This document shows positions 33,203-42,135 of a DNA stretch of 64,000 nucleotides, in pieces (positions within the stretch are counted from its first letter, which is position 1; each line of letters begins with the position of its first letter). The notes below the pieces were generated by a model. That model saw nothing but the letters and a program-made list of their open reading frames with translations. It did no database searches and was not told the origin of the DNA. The stretch comes from Peribacillus faecalis (GTDB lineage: Bacteria; Bacillota; Bacilli; Bacillales; DSM-1321), in contig NZ_JACXSI010000003.1 of assembly GCF_014712675.1 (NCBI RefSeq), positions 1-64,000 of the forward strand, in the 5' to 3' direction. The position numbers were made by a program, and so were the translations under genes.

Positions 33203-34897
33203 GCTTGTTGAAAGCATTGCTAAATGAACTTGCATAGCCATTTGGCATTGAAACCTGCCGCTTCCCGTCCTTAAATCACTATCGAGTAATGATTCTATTT
33301 TTTCCAGCCGGTAGCGAAAACCCGGAATCGATAAATTTAATTCCTTTGCGGTACAATTTACATTTCCATTGTTTTCAAGATATGTTCGTAAAGTTTGGAT
33401 CAGACTTGCCTCATTTTCCTCATCGTAGGTGACTAACTTGCCCAATATTTTTTGATAAAAGGCAATCAATGGTTTTGGCTCGGTGCTTCTCAAGACCAAC
33501 ATCACCGGATCCAACTGTTCATATGTTGTAAATTTGCTTTTTGTTGGGTAGGCGCAACGCAAGAAATCACAAATACGAAAAGCATCACAATAGCTTTCGC
33601 CGATTCCTTCAATAGATGTGGAAAGTCTGCCAGCTCCCATATAAACTTTCAGACCATTAAAGTGTTGTAAAATGAATGTTTCGATTTTCAACATATGTGT
33701 TTCCAGGCATGGCTGCTCTTCCATAATAATAACTACATAGCCCTTTTTTATAAAAATATCATGTGACTGAAAAGCTGTTTGCAGTAACAATTGAATAGTT
33801 TCTATTTGTTCTGGGGGACAGCAATGCAAGACAATGACACGATTACTTTTATTGACATCAATTTCAAAAATATGTTGCGCTTTACTTAAAAGAGCAGCTA
33901 TATCCGCTCTCTCTTCCAGTAGCTCGTTAAAGAAGTCGATTTTCTTGCCCCATAAAGACTGCGCTATCGTCCTTTCTGTATGCATTTGAATGGAGAAAAT
34001 AGAAAGTGAGCGTTCGATGACTTTTTCTTGTTCCATTGATAATGGTTCATCGCTAATCAGAATGAGCCTCCCTAACACTTTCTCCTTCGTTTTAATAGAG
34101 AACGAACGAATCCGCTCATCAAATTTCCTTTGCGACTGCTTACTCCAATGATGATAGAATGCTTCATCATCTTTGTTCACATAACATGCTTCGATAGATT
34201 TATAGACACCCCCTCTCTCAATGACTATGCTTTTTCCGACCATAGTCGTTAATGCATTCATTAAATGAAGAATATTCTTACCTTCCAGCAATAGATCCGT
34301 TAATTGCTGATTCACTTGTTCCGATTTATTCATGACCGTATTTAACATTTTGACTTCACTATAAATACGATCAAATTCACTTGTTAGCGATTCTTGTTTA
34401 TAATAGCGAAGAATATCGTGATGCTTCGGTTCGCAATGCTCCACCGTTCTTGCAACAAAATAACAATAATCATCCTTCTTCCCGGCACAGCATTGTTCAT
34501 AAATAACTACCTCTTTACCGAATGTCGCCGCTAAAAAACCTGTCGCATAACCGATTAGCATCCAGCATACGCCTTCATCACTATATCCGAAATGACGTAT
34601 ATGCTCCTGCGCTTCAAAAGAATGTCTCCAATAGCCTGTCATATATAGTTCATCTTCGTTGACTTCTAATATATCAGGTTCTACCGTAACCACGCCCTCT
34701 AACGTATGCATAGAGGTGCCCGCTAAAATCAGTTCCTTCTTGCTCGTCCACTCATACATTTTCACTAAAGATTCACCGTCATTATGACCGCTGACCCAAC
34801 CGTATCTAAGCAGGAACCCTTTCGCCCTTTCCATATTTAAAGTTGTTACTAAATCACGCCTGAGAAATCCTAGTGCTTCTGCTGATATGAGCGCCAT
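33185..34897 (-). CDS. aromatic-sensing regulator: XylR_N-V4R sensor joined to a PucR-type DNA-binding domain
   Basis: From ATG 34897 the protein has 570 residues. Residues 1-70 (FLRRDLVTTLNMERAKGFLL) match the N-terminal aromatic-sensor domain of XylR/DmpR. A V4R domain follows to about residue 160 (GYSDEGVCWMLIGYATGF and CCAGKKDDYC). A coiled-coil linker, a PucR/CdaR-like middle region, and a C-terminal helix-turn-helix (TAKELNLSIPGFRYRLEKI, near residue 530) complete it. The sigma-54 AAA+ domain of XylR/DmpR is absent. The similarity to DmpR continues in frame upstream of ATG 34897 (IDVNPRLGTIKFDDKR), but no ATG, GTG or TTG exists there. An ATT at 34978, 10 nt after GGAGG, may be the true start. 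It lies directly upstream of the operon it probably activates. Confidence 0.82.
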   Translation of the reverse strand: MALISAEALGFLRRDLVTTLNMERAKGFLLRYGWVSGHNDGESLVKMYEWTSKKELILAGTSMHTLEGVVTVEPDILEVNEDELYMTGYWRHSFEAQEHIRHFGYSDEGVCWMLIGYATGFLAATFGKEVVIYEQCCAGKKDDYCYFVARTVEHCEPKHHDILRYYKQESLTSEFDRIYSEVKMLNTVMNKSEQVNQQLTDLLLEGKNILHLMNALTTMVGKSIVIERGGVYKSIEACYVNKDDEAFYHHWSKQSQRKFDERIRSFSIKTKEKVLGRLILISDEPLSMEQEKVIERSLSIFSIQMHTERTIAQSLWGKKIDFFNELLEERADIAALLSKAQHIFEIDVNKSNRVIVLHCCPPEQIETIQLLLQTAFQSHDIFIKKGYVVIIMEEQPCLETHMLKIETFILQHFNGLKVYMGAGRLSTSIEGIGESYCDAFRICDFLRCAYPTKSKFTTYEQLDPVMLVLRSTEPKPLIAFYQKILGKLVTYDEENEASLIQTLRTYLENNGNVNCTAKELNLSIPGFRYRLEKIESLLDSDLRTGSGRFQCQMAMQVHLAMLSTSQKNGK

Positions 34898-35094
34898 TCT
34901 TTTATCGTCAAACTTGATGGTACCTAAACGAGGATTAACATCTATCGAGTTTTCAAAAACAATTCGATTTGCTTTAATTGTTCATCATCCTCCATTCAAT
35001 AGTAACCGCTTACATATACCGGTTGTATTTTATTACCAATTGCTATTATTCGCCATCACTAGATTTTTTCCTTTTAACTAATTGCAAGATTGTA

Positions 35095-35135
35095 AAAAAA
35101 AACAGCCTGAAGCCTCCGCTCCAAGCTGTTTTCCT
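35095..35135. terminator. terminator after the PTS-like permease gene
   Basis: Arms AAAACAGC and GCTGTTTT frame a loop with further pairing, with A-run on the left and T-rich sequence on the right. It separates the permease gene from the regulator promoter at about 34990-35090. Confidence 0.65.
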
Positions 35136-35142
35136 TCTATTA

Positions 35143-36165
35143 TTATTGTACTTTTAAATGAAGATCGCCGACTTGGACTTTGCCCATCATTTTTAACACG
35201 CGGTGTAAGCCAAGTGTAATGATAGCCGGAAGTACCATTCCGACTGCCACATAAATGAAGAATACGGAAAATCCTTGTGTTGTTGCGACACTGATTGGTG
35301 CAATCAATGAGCTTAGTCCCATGCCGCCAAGCTCGTATGGCACTTGGAAATCAAACATAATTGTTGCGATTGGTGCGCAGATCGCTGCTGCAACAAACGG
35401 AGGAATGATATATATCGGCTTTTTGATTAAGTTCGGAAATTGTACTTTCGGTGTTACGACAATTTGTGCTAAAATCCCTCCAAGGTCGTTATCCTTACGT
35501 GACATGACTGTGAATCCGACGAATTGTACTGTACAGCCGATTAAAGCCGCTGCGCTCGAAACCGGGTCAAGCTGCAATGCTATTGCTAGAGCCGCTGAAG
35601 ATGCTGGCGTCATTAACAGTAAACTCCACACAAGCGCGATGACAATTGAACCAATCACAGGTGAACCTTGCACTGATGCTGTGATTTGTGCGCTTAACCA
35701 TGTTAATAATGGTGTCGTCACAGCTGCTAATCCAACGCCTGATACGCCGCCAATTAAGACTGCCCCTAACGGAATTGCCATAATATCCAACTTCGTTTTA
35801 CCAGTCAGCTTTATGCCGACATATGTAGCAATTAAACCGGCTAATACCGCTGAAATCGGTTGTCCCGTTACGATTGTAAAATAACCTTCTGCTGTTTTTT
35901 GAATCGCTGCGCCACCGACAGTACTCGATGCCATCGCACTGAAAATCACAAGTGAATTACCGCCAAGCTGATAAGCGATACCTGCCCCCAATGCCGGCGC
36001 TAGGAGCATTTTTGCTGCTCCTCCGATTGTCATAAACATCTCCCAGCCAAGATAACCACCAATGGATTCAAATAATAAACCAATCCCAAGAGTGACCAAT
36101 ACCGCATTCGCTATACCGGTAGATGCCTTATACATAAGTTCGATGAAATGTTCTTTTCTGCTCAT
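35143..36165 (-). CDS. PTS EIIC-like membrane permease (PTS_EIIC_2 family)
   Basis: This 340-residue protein has eight to ten hydrophobic segments and glycine-rich loops (GGAAKMLLAPALGAGIAYQLGG near residue 47, GAVLIGGVSGVGLAAV near residue 133). It resembles the EIIC_2 family of membrane proteins annotated as PTS sugar transporter subunit IIC. No EIIA or EIIB gene is nearby, so sugar transport through a PTS is uncertain and the substrate is unknown. Ribosome-binding site AGGAGTGGG. The 36166-36480 stretch upstream is AT-rich, with nothing I can name. Confidence 0.7.
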   Translation of the reverse strand: MSRKEHFIELMYKASTGIANAVLVTLGIGLLFESIGGYLGWEMFMTIGGAAKMLLAPALGAGIAYQLGGNSLVIFSAMASSTVGGAAIQKTAEGYFTIVTGQPISAVLAGLIATYVGIKLTGKTKLDIMAIPLGAVLIGGVSGVGLAAVTTPLLTWLSAQITASVQGSPVIGSIVIALVWSLLLMTPASSAALAIALQLDPVSSAAALIGCTVQFVGFTVMSRKDNDLGGILAQIVVTPKVQFPNLIKKPIYIIPPFVAAAICAPIATIMFDFQVPYELGGMGLSSLIAPISVATTQGFSVFFIYVAVGMVLPAIITLGLHRVLKMMGKVQVGDLHLKVQ

Positions 36166-36509
36166 ACTTTCCCACTCCTATAATTAGTTTATTATTAAAA
36201 TATTCTGAATAATTAGATTAAAAGAGAGATAATTTCGCCTTTCTCTATCTAATAGAAAAATAATATATCGATATATTATCATCAATTTTCTGAAAATGCA
36301 AAAATTTTGTCGAATAAAATAGATGTTTTATTTTTCTATCACAAACGCAGCGGTACCTTTATGGAAAGACACTTCCTTTTTCTTTTTGATTTTACAAACT
36401 GTTCACTGTATTATTGTTTTCGAAAATAGAAATGGACTTGAAATTAATGTAGTTGATATATTCGAGGAGATATTATTACAAAAAAGGAGGAATGAAGCTA
36501 GTATTAACT

Positions 36510-36659
36510 CTACTCCACTCCTCTTTTATTATGCTCAATTATGCTTTGCAATTGATTCTTTAATTCATTTACAAGTTCTTGCGTTGTGATGTTCTGTTCG
36601 TTGCCTTTGCTGTAGGCGTATTGTAAGATTTCTAAGAATTCCTGTTTTTTTAATTGCAT
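36510..36659 (-). CDS. small conserved-looking protein of 49 residues
   Basis: The protein begins MQLKKQEFLEILQYAYSKGN and continues with a predicted amphipathic helix (QELVNELKNQLQSIIEH). AAGGAAG lies 6-7 bp before ATG 36659; a longer in-frame reading to 36710 has no such site. It is a cytoplasmic, charged, helical peptide. I do not recognise it. It lies between the PTS-like gene and the capsule operon, separated from the latter by a terminator. Confidence 0.5.
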   Translation of the reverse strand: MQLKKQEFLEILQYAYSKGNEQNITTQELVNELKNQLQSIIEHNKRGVE

Positions 36660-36690
36660 ATTTATCTTCCTTTCATAAAAATAACTAAAT

Positions 36691-36731
36691 AAGCCCAATC
36701 GGTTCAGCATTGAACAGATTGGGCCAATTTT
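36691..36731 (-). terminator. terminator of the capsule operon
   Basis: Arms GCCCAATCGG and CAGATTGGGC enclose about 12 nt. The hairpin lies about 105 bp after the galE stop, and on the minus strand it is followed by a U-rich tract. Confidence 0.65.
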
Positions 36732-36836
36732 AAGTGTCCTTAATAAATGTACAAATTTAAAAAAGCCTATTCCAGTATACCTGTAATAGACGTGTTAGAG
36801 ATGTATTTAATTATTATTTAATGGTTTTCCAGATAG

Positions 36837-37880
36837 TCACTTTGGAATAATAGCATTACCTGTATAAGTTAATTCTTCTTCCTTATCCTCTTGATAGTTC
36901 TTTTCAAATCTCCAAGCATCTCGACACATCGATACAAGATTACGTTTAGCCTTCCAGCCAAGTTCTCTTTCCGCTTTTGAAACATCAGCATAACAGGCTG
37001 CTATGTCTCCTGGTCTTCTATCTACAATTTCATATGAAATCTTTATATTGTTGGCTTCTTCAAAGGCATTTACCAATTCCAATACACTAGTGCCTTTTCC
37101 TGTACCTAAATTATAAATATGGACACCCTCAGTAAGATTATTTAATGCTGCCACATGCCCTTCTGCCAGATCCATAACATGAATATAGTCTCTAACACCT
37201 GTGCCATCAACAGTAGGATAATCATTTCCGAAAATTCTTAACTTATCAAGTTTACCATTTGCCACTTGAGTTATATATGGCATTAAATTATTCGGAATAC
37301 CGTTAGGAGCCTCACCAATTAAGCCGCTTTTATGTGCCCCGACAGGGTTAAAGTATCGTAGAATTGATACTGAGAAATCCGGATTCGCTTTTGCGATATC
37401 TGTTAAGATTTTTTCACACATGGCTTTTGTTTCACCATATGGATTAGTTGTTGGTAGAAGATTCATTGTTTCTTTAAAAGGTACTTTATTTTCACCATAA
37501 ACAGTAGCAGATGAACTGAATACAAATTTCTCCACACCGTGTTTAAGACAAGCTTTGGCAAGAACGATAGTGCTCATTAGATTGTTATAATAATATTCCT
37601 CAGGCATTTCAGAGGACTCCCCAACTGCTTTTAAACCAGCAAAATGAATAACCCCATCTACTTTATGATTAGCAAAAATTAGTTCAATAGCTTCGTAATT
37701 AGTAACGTCTACTTTGTAGAAACTTACTTCTTTTTCCGTAATTTGTTTTACCTTTTCTAAAGTTTCAACTTTACTATTTGATAGATTATCTGCAAGAATT
37801 ACATTGTACCCGGCATCTAATAATTCAATACATGTATGAGAACCTATATAACCAGTACCACCAGAAACTAAAATGTTCAT
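36837..37880 (-). CDS. galE: UDP-glucose 4-epimerase
   Basis: This 347-residue extended SDR interconverts UDP-glucose and UDP-galactose to supply precursors for the polysaccharide. The NAD motif GGTGYIG is at residues 7-13, the catalytic YxxxK is in NPYGETKAMCEK (about 148-152), and SSSATVYG (about 123-130) is also typical. Ribosome-binding site AAGGAG-like before ATG 37880. It is the last gene of the capsule operon, 100 bp after tagD. GalU at the other end provides UDP-glucose. Confidence 0.93.
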   Translation of the reverse strand: MNILVSGGTGYIGSHTCIELLDAGYNVILADNLSNSKVETLEKVKQITEKEVSFYKVDVTNYEAIELIFANHKVDGVIHFAGLKAVGESSEMPEEYYYNNLMSTIVLAKACLKHGVEKFVFSSSATVYGENKVPFKETMNLLPTTNPYGETKAMCEKILTDIAKANPDFSVSILRYFNPVGAHKSGLIGEAPNGIPNNLMPYITQVANGKLDKLRIFGNDYPTVDGTGVRDYIHVMDLAEGHVAALNNLTEGVHIYNLGTGKGTSVLELVNAFEEANNIKISYEIVDRRPGDIAACYADVSKAERELGWKAKRNLVSMCRDAWRFEKNYQEDKEEELTYTGNAIIPK

Positions 37881-37980
37881 ATGAATTTAATTCTCCTTAT
37901 TATTCTGCTAGTATTATTTGTTAGTTTGATATTAAAATCCTACTAAGTAGTTTAAAGTTTACCTAGATTAATTAATCAAC

Positions 37981-38379
37981 TTAAACTTTTAAATTGAAAG
38001 CTAACTCATTTTTAATCTTGGTTGTAGAAATTTCAGGTGTCCTGTTCAAATATAATACTTCACAATAGTCAGATAGATAATCGAATTTCCCTTCCCAATC
38101 GTCTCCCATCACAAACAAATCAACCTTGAACTCTTGTATATCACTAACCTTCTGATCCCAACTATTTTCTGGAATTACTAAATCTACATATCTAATAGAT
38201 TCTATTAATTTCTTTCTTTCTTCATACGAAAAGTAACAAATTTTCCCTTTCTTTTCGTTAAATTCATTAGTAGAAATAGCAACTATTAAATAATCACCTT
38301 TTTCCTTAGCTCTTTTTAAAATATTTATATGCCCATAATGAAGTAAATCAAAAGTACCATAAGTAATTACCTTTTTCAT
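37981..38379 (-). CDS. tagD: glycerol-3-phosphate cytidylyltransferase (TagD)
   Basis: This 132-residue enzyme makes CDP-glycerol from CTP and glycerol-3-phosphate. The nucleotidyltransferase motif HYGH (LLHYGHINILKRA) is at about residues 14-17, and the C-terminal signature RTPEISTTKIKN at about 114-125. Length equals TagD (about 130). It precedes galE and follows a CDP-glycerol glycerophosphotransferase gene, so the pair builds or attaches polyglycerol phosphate. Confidence 0.93.
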   Translation of the reverse strand: MKKVITYGTFDLLHYGHINILKRAKEKGDYLIVAISTNEFNEKKGKICYFSYEERKKLIESIRYVDLVIPENSWDQKVSDIQEFKVDLFVMGDDWEGKFDYLSDYCEVLYLNRTPEISTTKIKNELAFNLKV

Positions 38380-38472
38380 TTCTAGTTCCTTTCCGTTACC
38401 TAATTGATAACACTGATTATGGTAAGCACATGATTTAAGATATCATTGTCAAAATATCAGTTTCCATATTTG

Positions 38473-39660
38473 TTATAACTCACCTTCAACCAATTTTTCG
38501 ATGGCTCTAACAACTTTAATTGAAGCAGTTCCTTGTTCAAAAATATTTAATTTAACCAAGAAATTAGTTAAGTTACTTAAATATTTTTTCTCATCAAAGT
38601 TAACTATAGTGTTAAATAATTCGTTGTTTCCTTCTACCACTGGATATGGTAAAGAATGAATATCAAAATAAAAGTTTCTTTCTTCAATATAAGACTCAAT
38701 ATCTGGTGCAAATAAAAAAACTGGTTTTTTCGTGAATGAAAATTCAAACATCGTGCTTGAATAATCAGTAATTAGTATATTACTTGCCGCTAATAACTCA
38801 TACATATCATCATAATTTGTTGCATTTATTATCTCTGATGTATACTTCATAAAATTATCTTTAGAAGAAATATTCGGATGAAGTCTAACTAATATCTTCC
38901 ATTGTCCTCCAAACTTCTTTTTTAATACCTTAATAAGCTCTGCAAAGTCCATTTTATATAATTTTGTATCTGCATGATCTCTAAATGTTGGTGCATACAT
39001 CAAGATATTTGTATCTTTATTTATATTAAAATGTCGTTTAACCTTTTCTACAACGCCATTATCTTTTTTCAGAAGAATATCACATCTCGGAGAACCACAC
39101 TCTAAAATTTTACCATTATACCAAAAAGCCGAATTGTAAAGATTCGTACAAAAATTACTATTAGATATAAATAAATCTGCCATCTTTGAATCTTGTTTTG
39201 CACATTCAATGTAAGAACTAGGAAGTTGCTTTTCCGCATCTCTTTCAATTTTCTTTAACGCTATTCCTCCATGCCATGTTTGAATATAGAATTGCTGGTT
39301 TCTTTTAGGAGGGTAGTATGTCTTTCTACAGTTATCAATCCAAATTTTCGCAGTAGCTAATTCATATAACGCTTTAATTGATCTATGATTTATAACTCGT
39401 ATTTGCGACGGGAAATTTGATGTTTCCATTATTTCCTTCCTTGTTAACCAAACAATATCAAAATTTTTACCTTGATTAATTATCTCTTCTATTAAGTACT
39501 TTCCATTGTCACCATAACCTTTTCCAGTATAGTTATATATAACTATTTTATTCTTCTGGATAGGAAATAACCAAAAAAAGTAGAAGAAATTCCCTTGTTT
39601 GAGACGACTCATAAATCTTATTATTTTGTGAGGTAACACTTTTTTTAATAAATCCCGCAT
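38473..39660 (-). CDS. CDP-glycerol glycerophosphotransferase (TagB/TagF family)
   Basis: This 395-residue enzyme transfers glycerol phosphate from CDP-glycerol. The conserved QTWHGGIALKKIE block (about residues 127-139), LMYAPTFRD (about 221-229), RLHPN and ILITDYSSTMFEF (about 305-317) are all present. It lacks the extra N-terminal domain of long TagF. It may prime or polymerise a glycerol-phosphate chain on the capsule repeat. ATG 39660 was chosen over 39669, which sits inside the GGGGATGGGA ribosome-binding region. Confidence 0.88.
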   Translation of the reverse strand: MRDLLKKVLPHKIIRFMSRLKQGNFFYFFWLFPIQKNKIVIYNYTGKGYGDNGKYLIEEIINQGKNFDIVWLTRKEIMETSNFPSQIRVINHRSIKALYELATAKIWIDNCRKTYYPPKRNQQFYIQTWHGGIALKKIERDAEKQLPSSYIECAKQDSKMADLFISNSNFCTNLYNSAFWYNGKILECGSPRCDILLKKDNGVVEKVKRHFNINKDTNILMYAPTFRDHADTKLYKMDFAELIKVLKKKFGGQWKILVRLHPNISSKDNFMKYTSEIINATNYDDMYELLAASNILITDYSSTMFEFSFTKKPVFLFAPDIESYIEERNFYFDIHSLPYPVVEGNNELFNTIVNFDEKKYLSNLTNFLVKLNIFEQGTASIKVVRAIEKLVEGEL

Positions 39661-39713
39661 TAATCCCATCCCCTGATTCTAAATAAACTTTTCTAAACAA
39701 CTATGTCATCTAA

Positions 39714-40955
39714 CTATAAAAGAAATCTTTTCTTTCGAATTAGTACTACTCTATAAATAAGTATTATTAACTCGGTTAATATTGTAAGATAACATATTGT
39801 AATAACACTAAAATTTTCTGTGAATAAAAGTACAGCCAAACCAATTATATGAAAAAGCGAACCAATTATAATTGATAAATTTGCATGTTTTGAAAGTCCC
39901 ATTGGTGTTAAAACAGGAAATCCTAATATATATATAATTGGTGTCATAGCTACAATAGGAATAAGCATTCTTAGTATATTTCCCGCACTTCTAAAATCTT
40001 CACCTAATATAAAACCCATTAACTCTTCAGCGTATATCCCGACAATTAAACTTCCGATAATTACTGGTGGCATAATAATATATAGTATTTTTCTAACTAA
40101 TCTAAAATCCCGATTTTTAACCATATATGGGTATAAACTATCAGCTATAGGCGAAAAACCACTTTTAGCAGTGATCACTAGTTTATCGGTAGCGTTATAT
40201 AGTCCAACTATATTACTTCCAACTGGATATATTAGACCTAGAATAAATGTATTTGTCGAGGAATATACTGATGAAGCAATACGGGAGTAAAAAAAAGAGC
40301 TTGATCTTTTAAAAATTTTCCATATATATCTATGATCAATTTTAATGAATCTTATACCAATTTTTTTTATCGAATGTATATATATTGCTACTAACGCTAC
40401 TAGATTCCCTAATGTTGTGAGTACTGGCACTAGATAGTACTGCTCTTTATCTTTTAAAAACAGAATCAATAAAAAAACAAAAGATGCTTGAATAAGCACC
40501 GTTCGAATTGTTATAGTTTTCATATTTTCTAAACCTCTATAAAGATAATCTGGGAAAAATGCACCGGATATTACAGAGAAAAATACTAGGTAATATAAAA
40601 GGCTATCCTCTTGAAATTTAGGAATGTTTTCAATTAGAAGAACTAATATAACAAATGAAAAGGTAGTTAATATGACCTTTATTATATTTACTGCAATTAC
40701 TACTTTTGATAATTCCTCTATGTTATCACGTTTTCTTGAAACTTCTTCAGTTGCAGACAGTATAAATCCAAAGTCAATTAATACTCTAAAATAGGCCATA
40801 AAGGCTAAGGCAAATCCAAGCTTCCCATAAAATTCCGGTCCCAATATCCTTGTTTGGAAAGGAACTGAAATAAAAGCAAAAAAATAGGATGAAAAAACCA
40901 ATATATACAGTAATATGGTATTTTTAAAAAGGTTTTTCTTTTTGTCTGCATACAT
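39714..40955 (-). CDS. wzx: polysaccharide flippase (Wzx family)
   Basis: This 413-residue protein has about twelve hydrophobic segments in the MOP/MATE-like arrangement, starting KNTILLYILVFSSYFFAFIS and with FPDYLYRGLENMKTITIR after the fourth segment. It would flip the lipid-linked repeat unit across the membrane before polymerisation by Wzy. It lies between a GT2 gene and the glycerophosphotransferase gene. AT-rich codon use is as in the neighbouring capsule genes. Confidence 0.88.
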   Translation of the reverse strand: MYADKKKNLFKNTILLYILVFSSYFFAFISVPFQTRILGPEFYGKLGFALAFMAYFRVLIDFGFILSATEEVSRKRDNIEELSKVVIAVNIIKVILTTFSFVILVLLIENIPKFQEDSLLYYLVFFSVISGAFFPDYLYRGLENMKTITIRTVLIQASFVFLLILFLKDKEQYYLVPVLTTLGNLVALVAIYIHSIKKIGIRFIKIDHRYIWKIFKRSSSFFYSRIASSVYSSTNTFILGLIYPVGSNIVGLYNATDKLVITAKSGFSPIADSLYPYMVKNRDFRLVRKILYIIMPPVIIGSLIVGIYAEELMGFILGEDFRSAGNILRMLIPIVAMTPIIYILGFPVLTPMGLSKHANLSIIIGSLFHIIGLAVLLFTENFSVITICYLTILTELIILIYRVVLIRKKRFLL

Positions 40956-41067
40956 AAAAAATAATCTCGCTTTCTTTTTGATACACTTGATTAAGAAAAG
41001 GGATTCAAATAATCGTTAGAATTAATAAAATCTCTTCATTTAGTTAAAAAGAATTTAACACTAATAT

Positions 41068-42135
41068 CTAACTATTAATTCGTCCATTTCTCTTTTTTTC
41101 CATAATAAGACCCTTTAGCCAGAATATTACCGCTATTAAAAATATTTTTTTTGTCTTAACCATAACATTAAGTATAGAGAGGAATATACCTATTTCTTTT
41201 TTGTTGATTTTAACCATTTTTTTTGCGGAATTAATAGCTTCTAATCGATTATAAAAATCTCCACTAACCATATTATAGACTTTTAGAGTCTTATAAATTT
41301 CTCTTAAACTACGTGAATACTTAAATGATTCTGTTGCAATAACATTTATTGCTTCATATTGTATTAATGCTATTAAAATTTTATTATACTTGGGTAAGCA
41401 TTTTATAATACTTGGTTCAATCCTTCTTAGTAATTCAGCATATCTTGTCTCTAATAGTGTTTTTTTAGTTTGTGTAATTGATCCTTCTCGAATTCGATAA
41501 TTGTACAAGGTATTAGGTATTTCAACAATTTTATCAGCAGATAGTACTAAGCGACTATTAAACAATAAATCTTCTGCATATATCTCTCTATTTTTTTCGA
41601 ATTTTAAAGAACTCTGCTGTAATAGACTTTTTCTATATAGTTTATTACAACAGATTATGCCATATTTATTTTCAATAAAAGTATTGAAGTAAAAGTTGAT
41701 TAGAGCACTTTCATCATTAAGATTACTGCAACGGTATTCTGGAATTATCTGTGACATAACAATATTCCGTCTCTTTTGATAATATCCACACATGCAGATA
41801 TCTGCATTGTATTTTTCTATTTCATAAAGCATATGTTCCAAAAATTCCTTTTCAACCCAGTCATCAGAGTCCACAAAAGAAATAAATTCCCCCTCCGCAT
41901 GTAAAAGACCCGTGTTTCTTGCAGAACTAAGACCTTTATTCTCTTGATATACATATTTACAATTATTTTGTTTTTCTATGGTAGTAAGTATGATCTGTTC
42001 ACTATCATCATTACTACCATCATTAACAATTATTATTTCATAATTTTTGTATGTTTGATTAAAAAGAGATTCTAAACACTCTTTTACTAACATCCCAGTA
42101 TTATAGACCGGAACAATTACTGAAATCTTTGACAT
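41068..42135 (-). CDS. GT2-family glycosyltransferase
   Basis: This 355-residue inverting glycosyltransferase of GT-A fold has SKISVIVPVYNTGMLVKEC at the N-terminus, the nucleotide-binding NDGSNDDSE (about residues 37-45) and the DxD motif in SFVDSDDWVE (about 83-92). The C-terminal third is predicted helical. It adds one sugar to the capsule repeat; donor and acceptor are unknown. ATG 42135 was selected because AAGGAGGG precedes it. The gene overlaps the end of wzy by 35 bp. Confidence 0.88.
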   Translation of the reverse strand: MSKISVIVPVYNTGMLVKECLESLFNQTYKNYEIIIVNDGSNDDSEQIILTTIEKQNNCKYVYQENKGLSSARNTGLLHAEGEFISFVDSDDWVEKEFLEHMLYEIEKYNADICMCGYYQKRRNIVMSQIIPEYRCSNLNDESALINFYFNTFIENKYGIICCNKLYRKSLLQQSSLKFEKNREIYAEDLLFNSRLVLSADKIVEIPNTLYNYRIREGSITQTKKTLLETRYAELLRRIEPSIIKCLPKYNKILIALIQYEAINVIATESFKYSRSLREIYKTLKVYNMVSGDFYNRLEAINSAKKMVKINKKEIGIFLSILNVMVKTKKIFLIAVIFWLKGLIMEKKRNGRINS

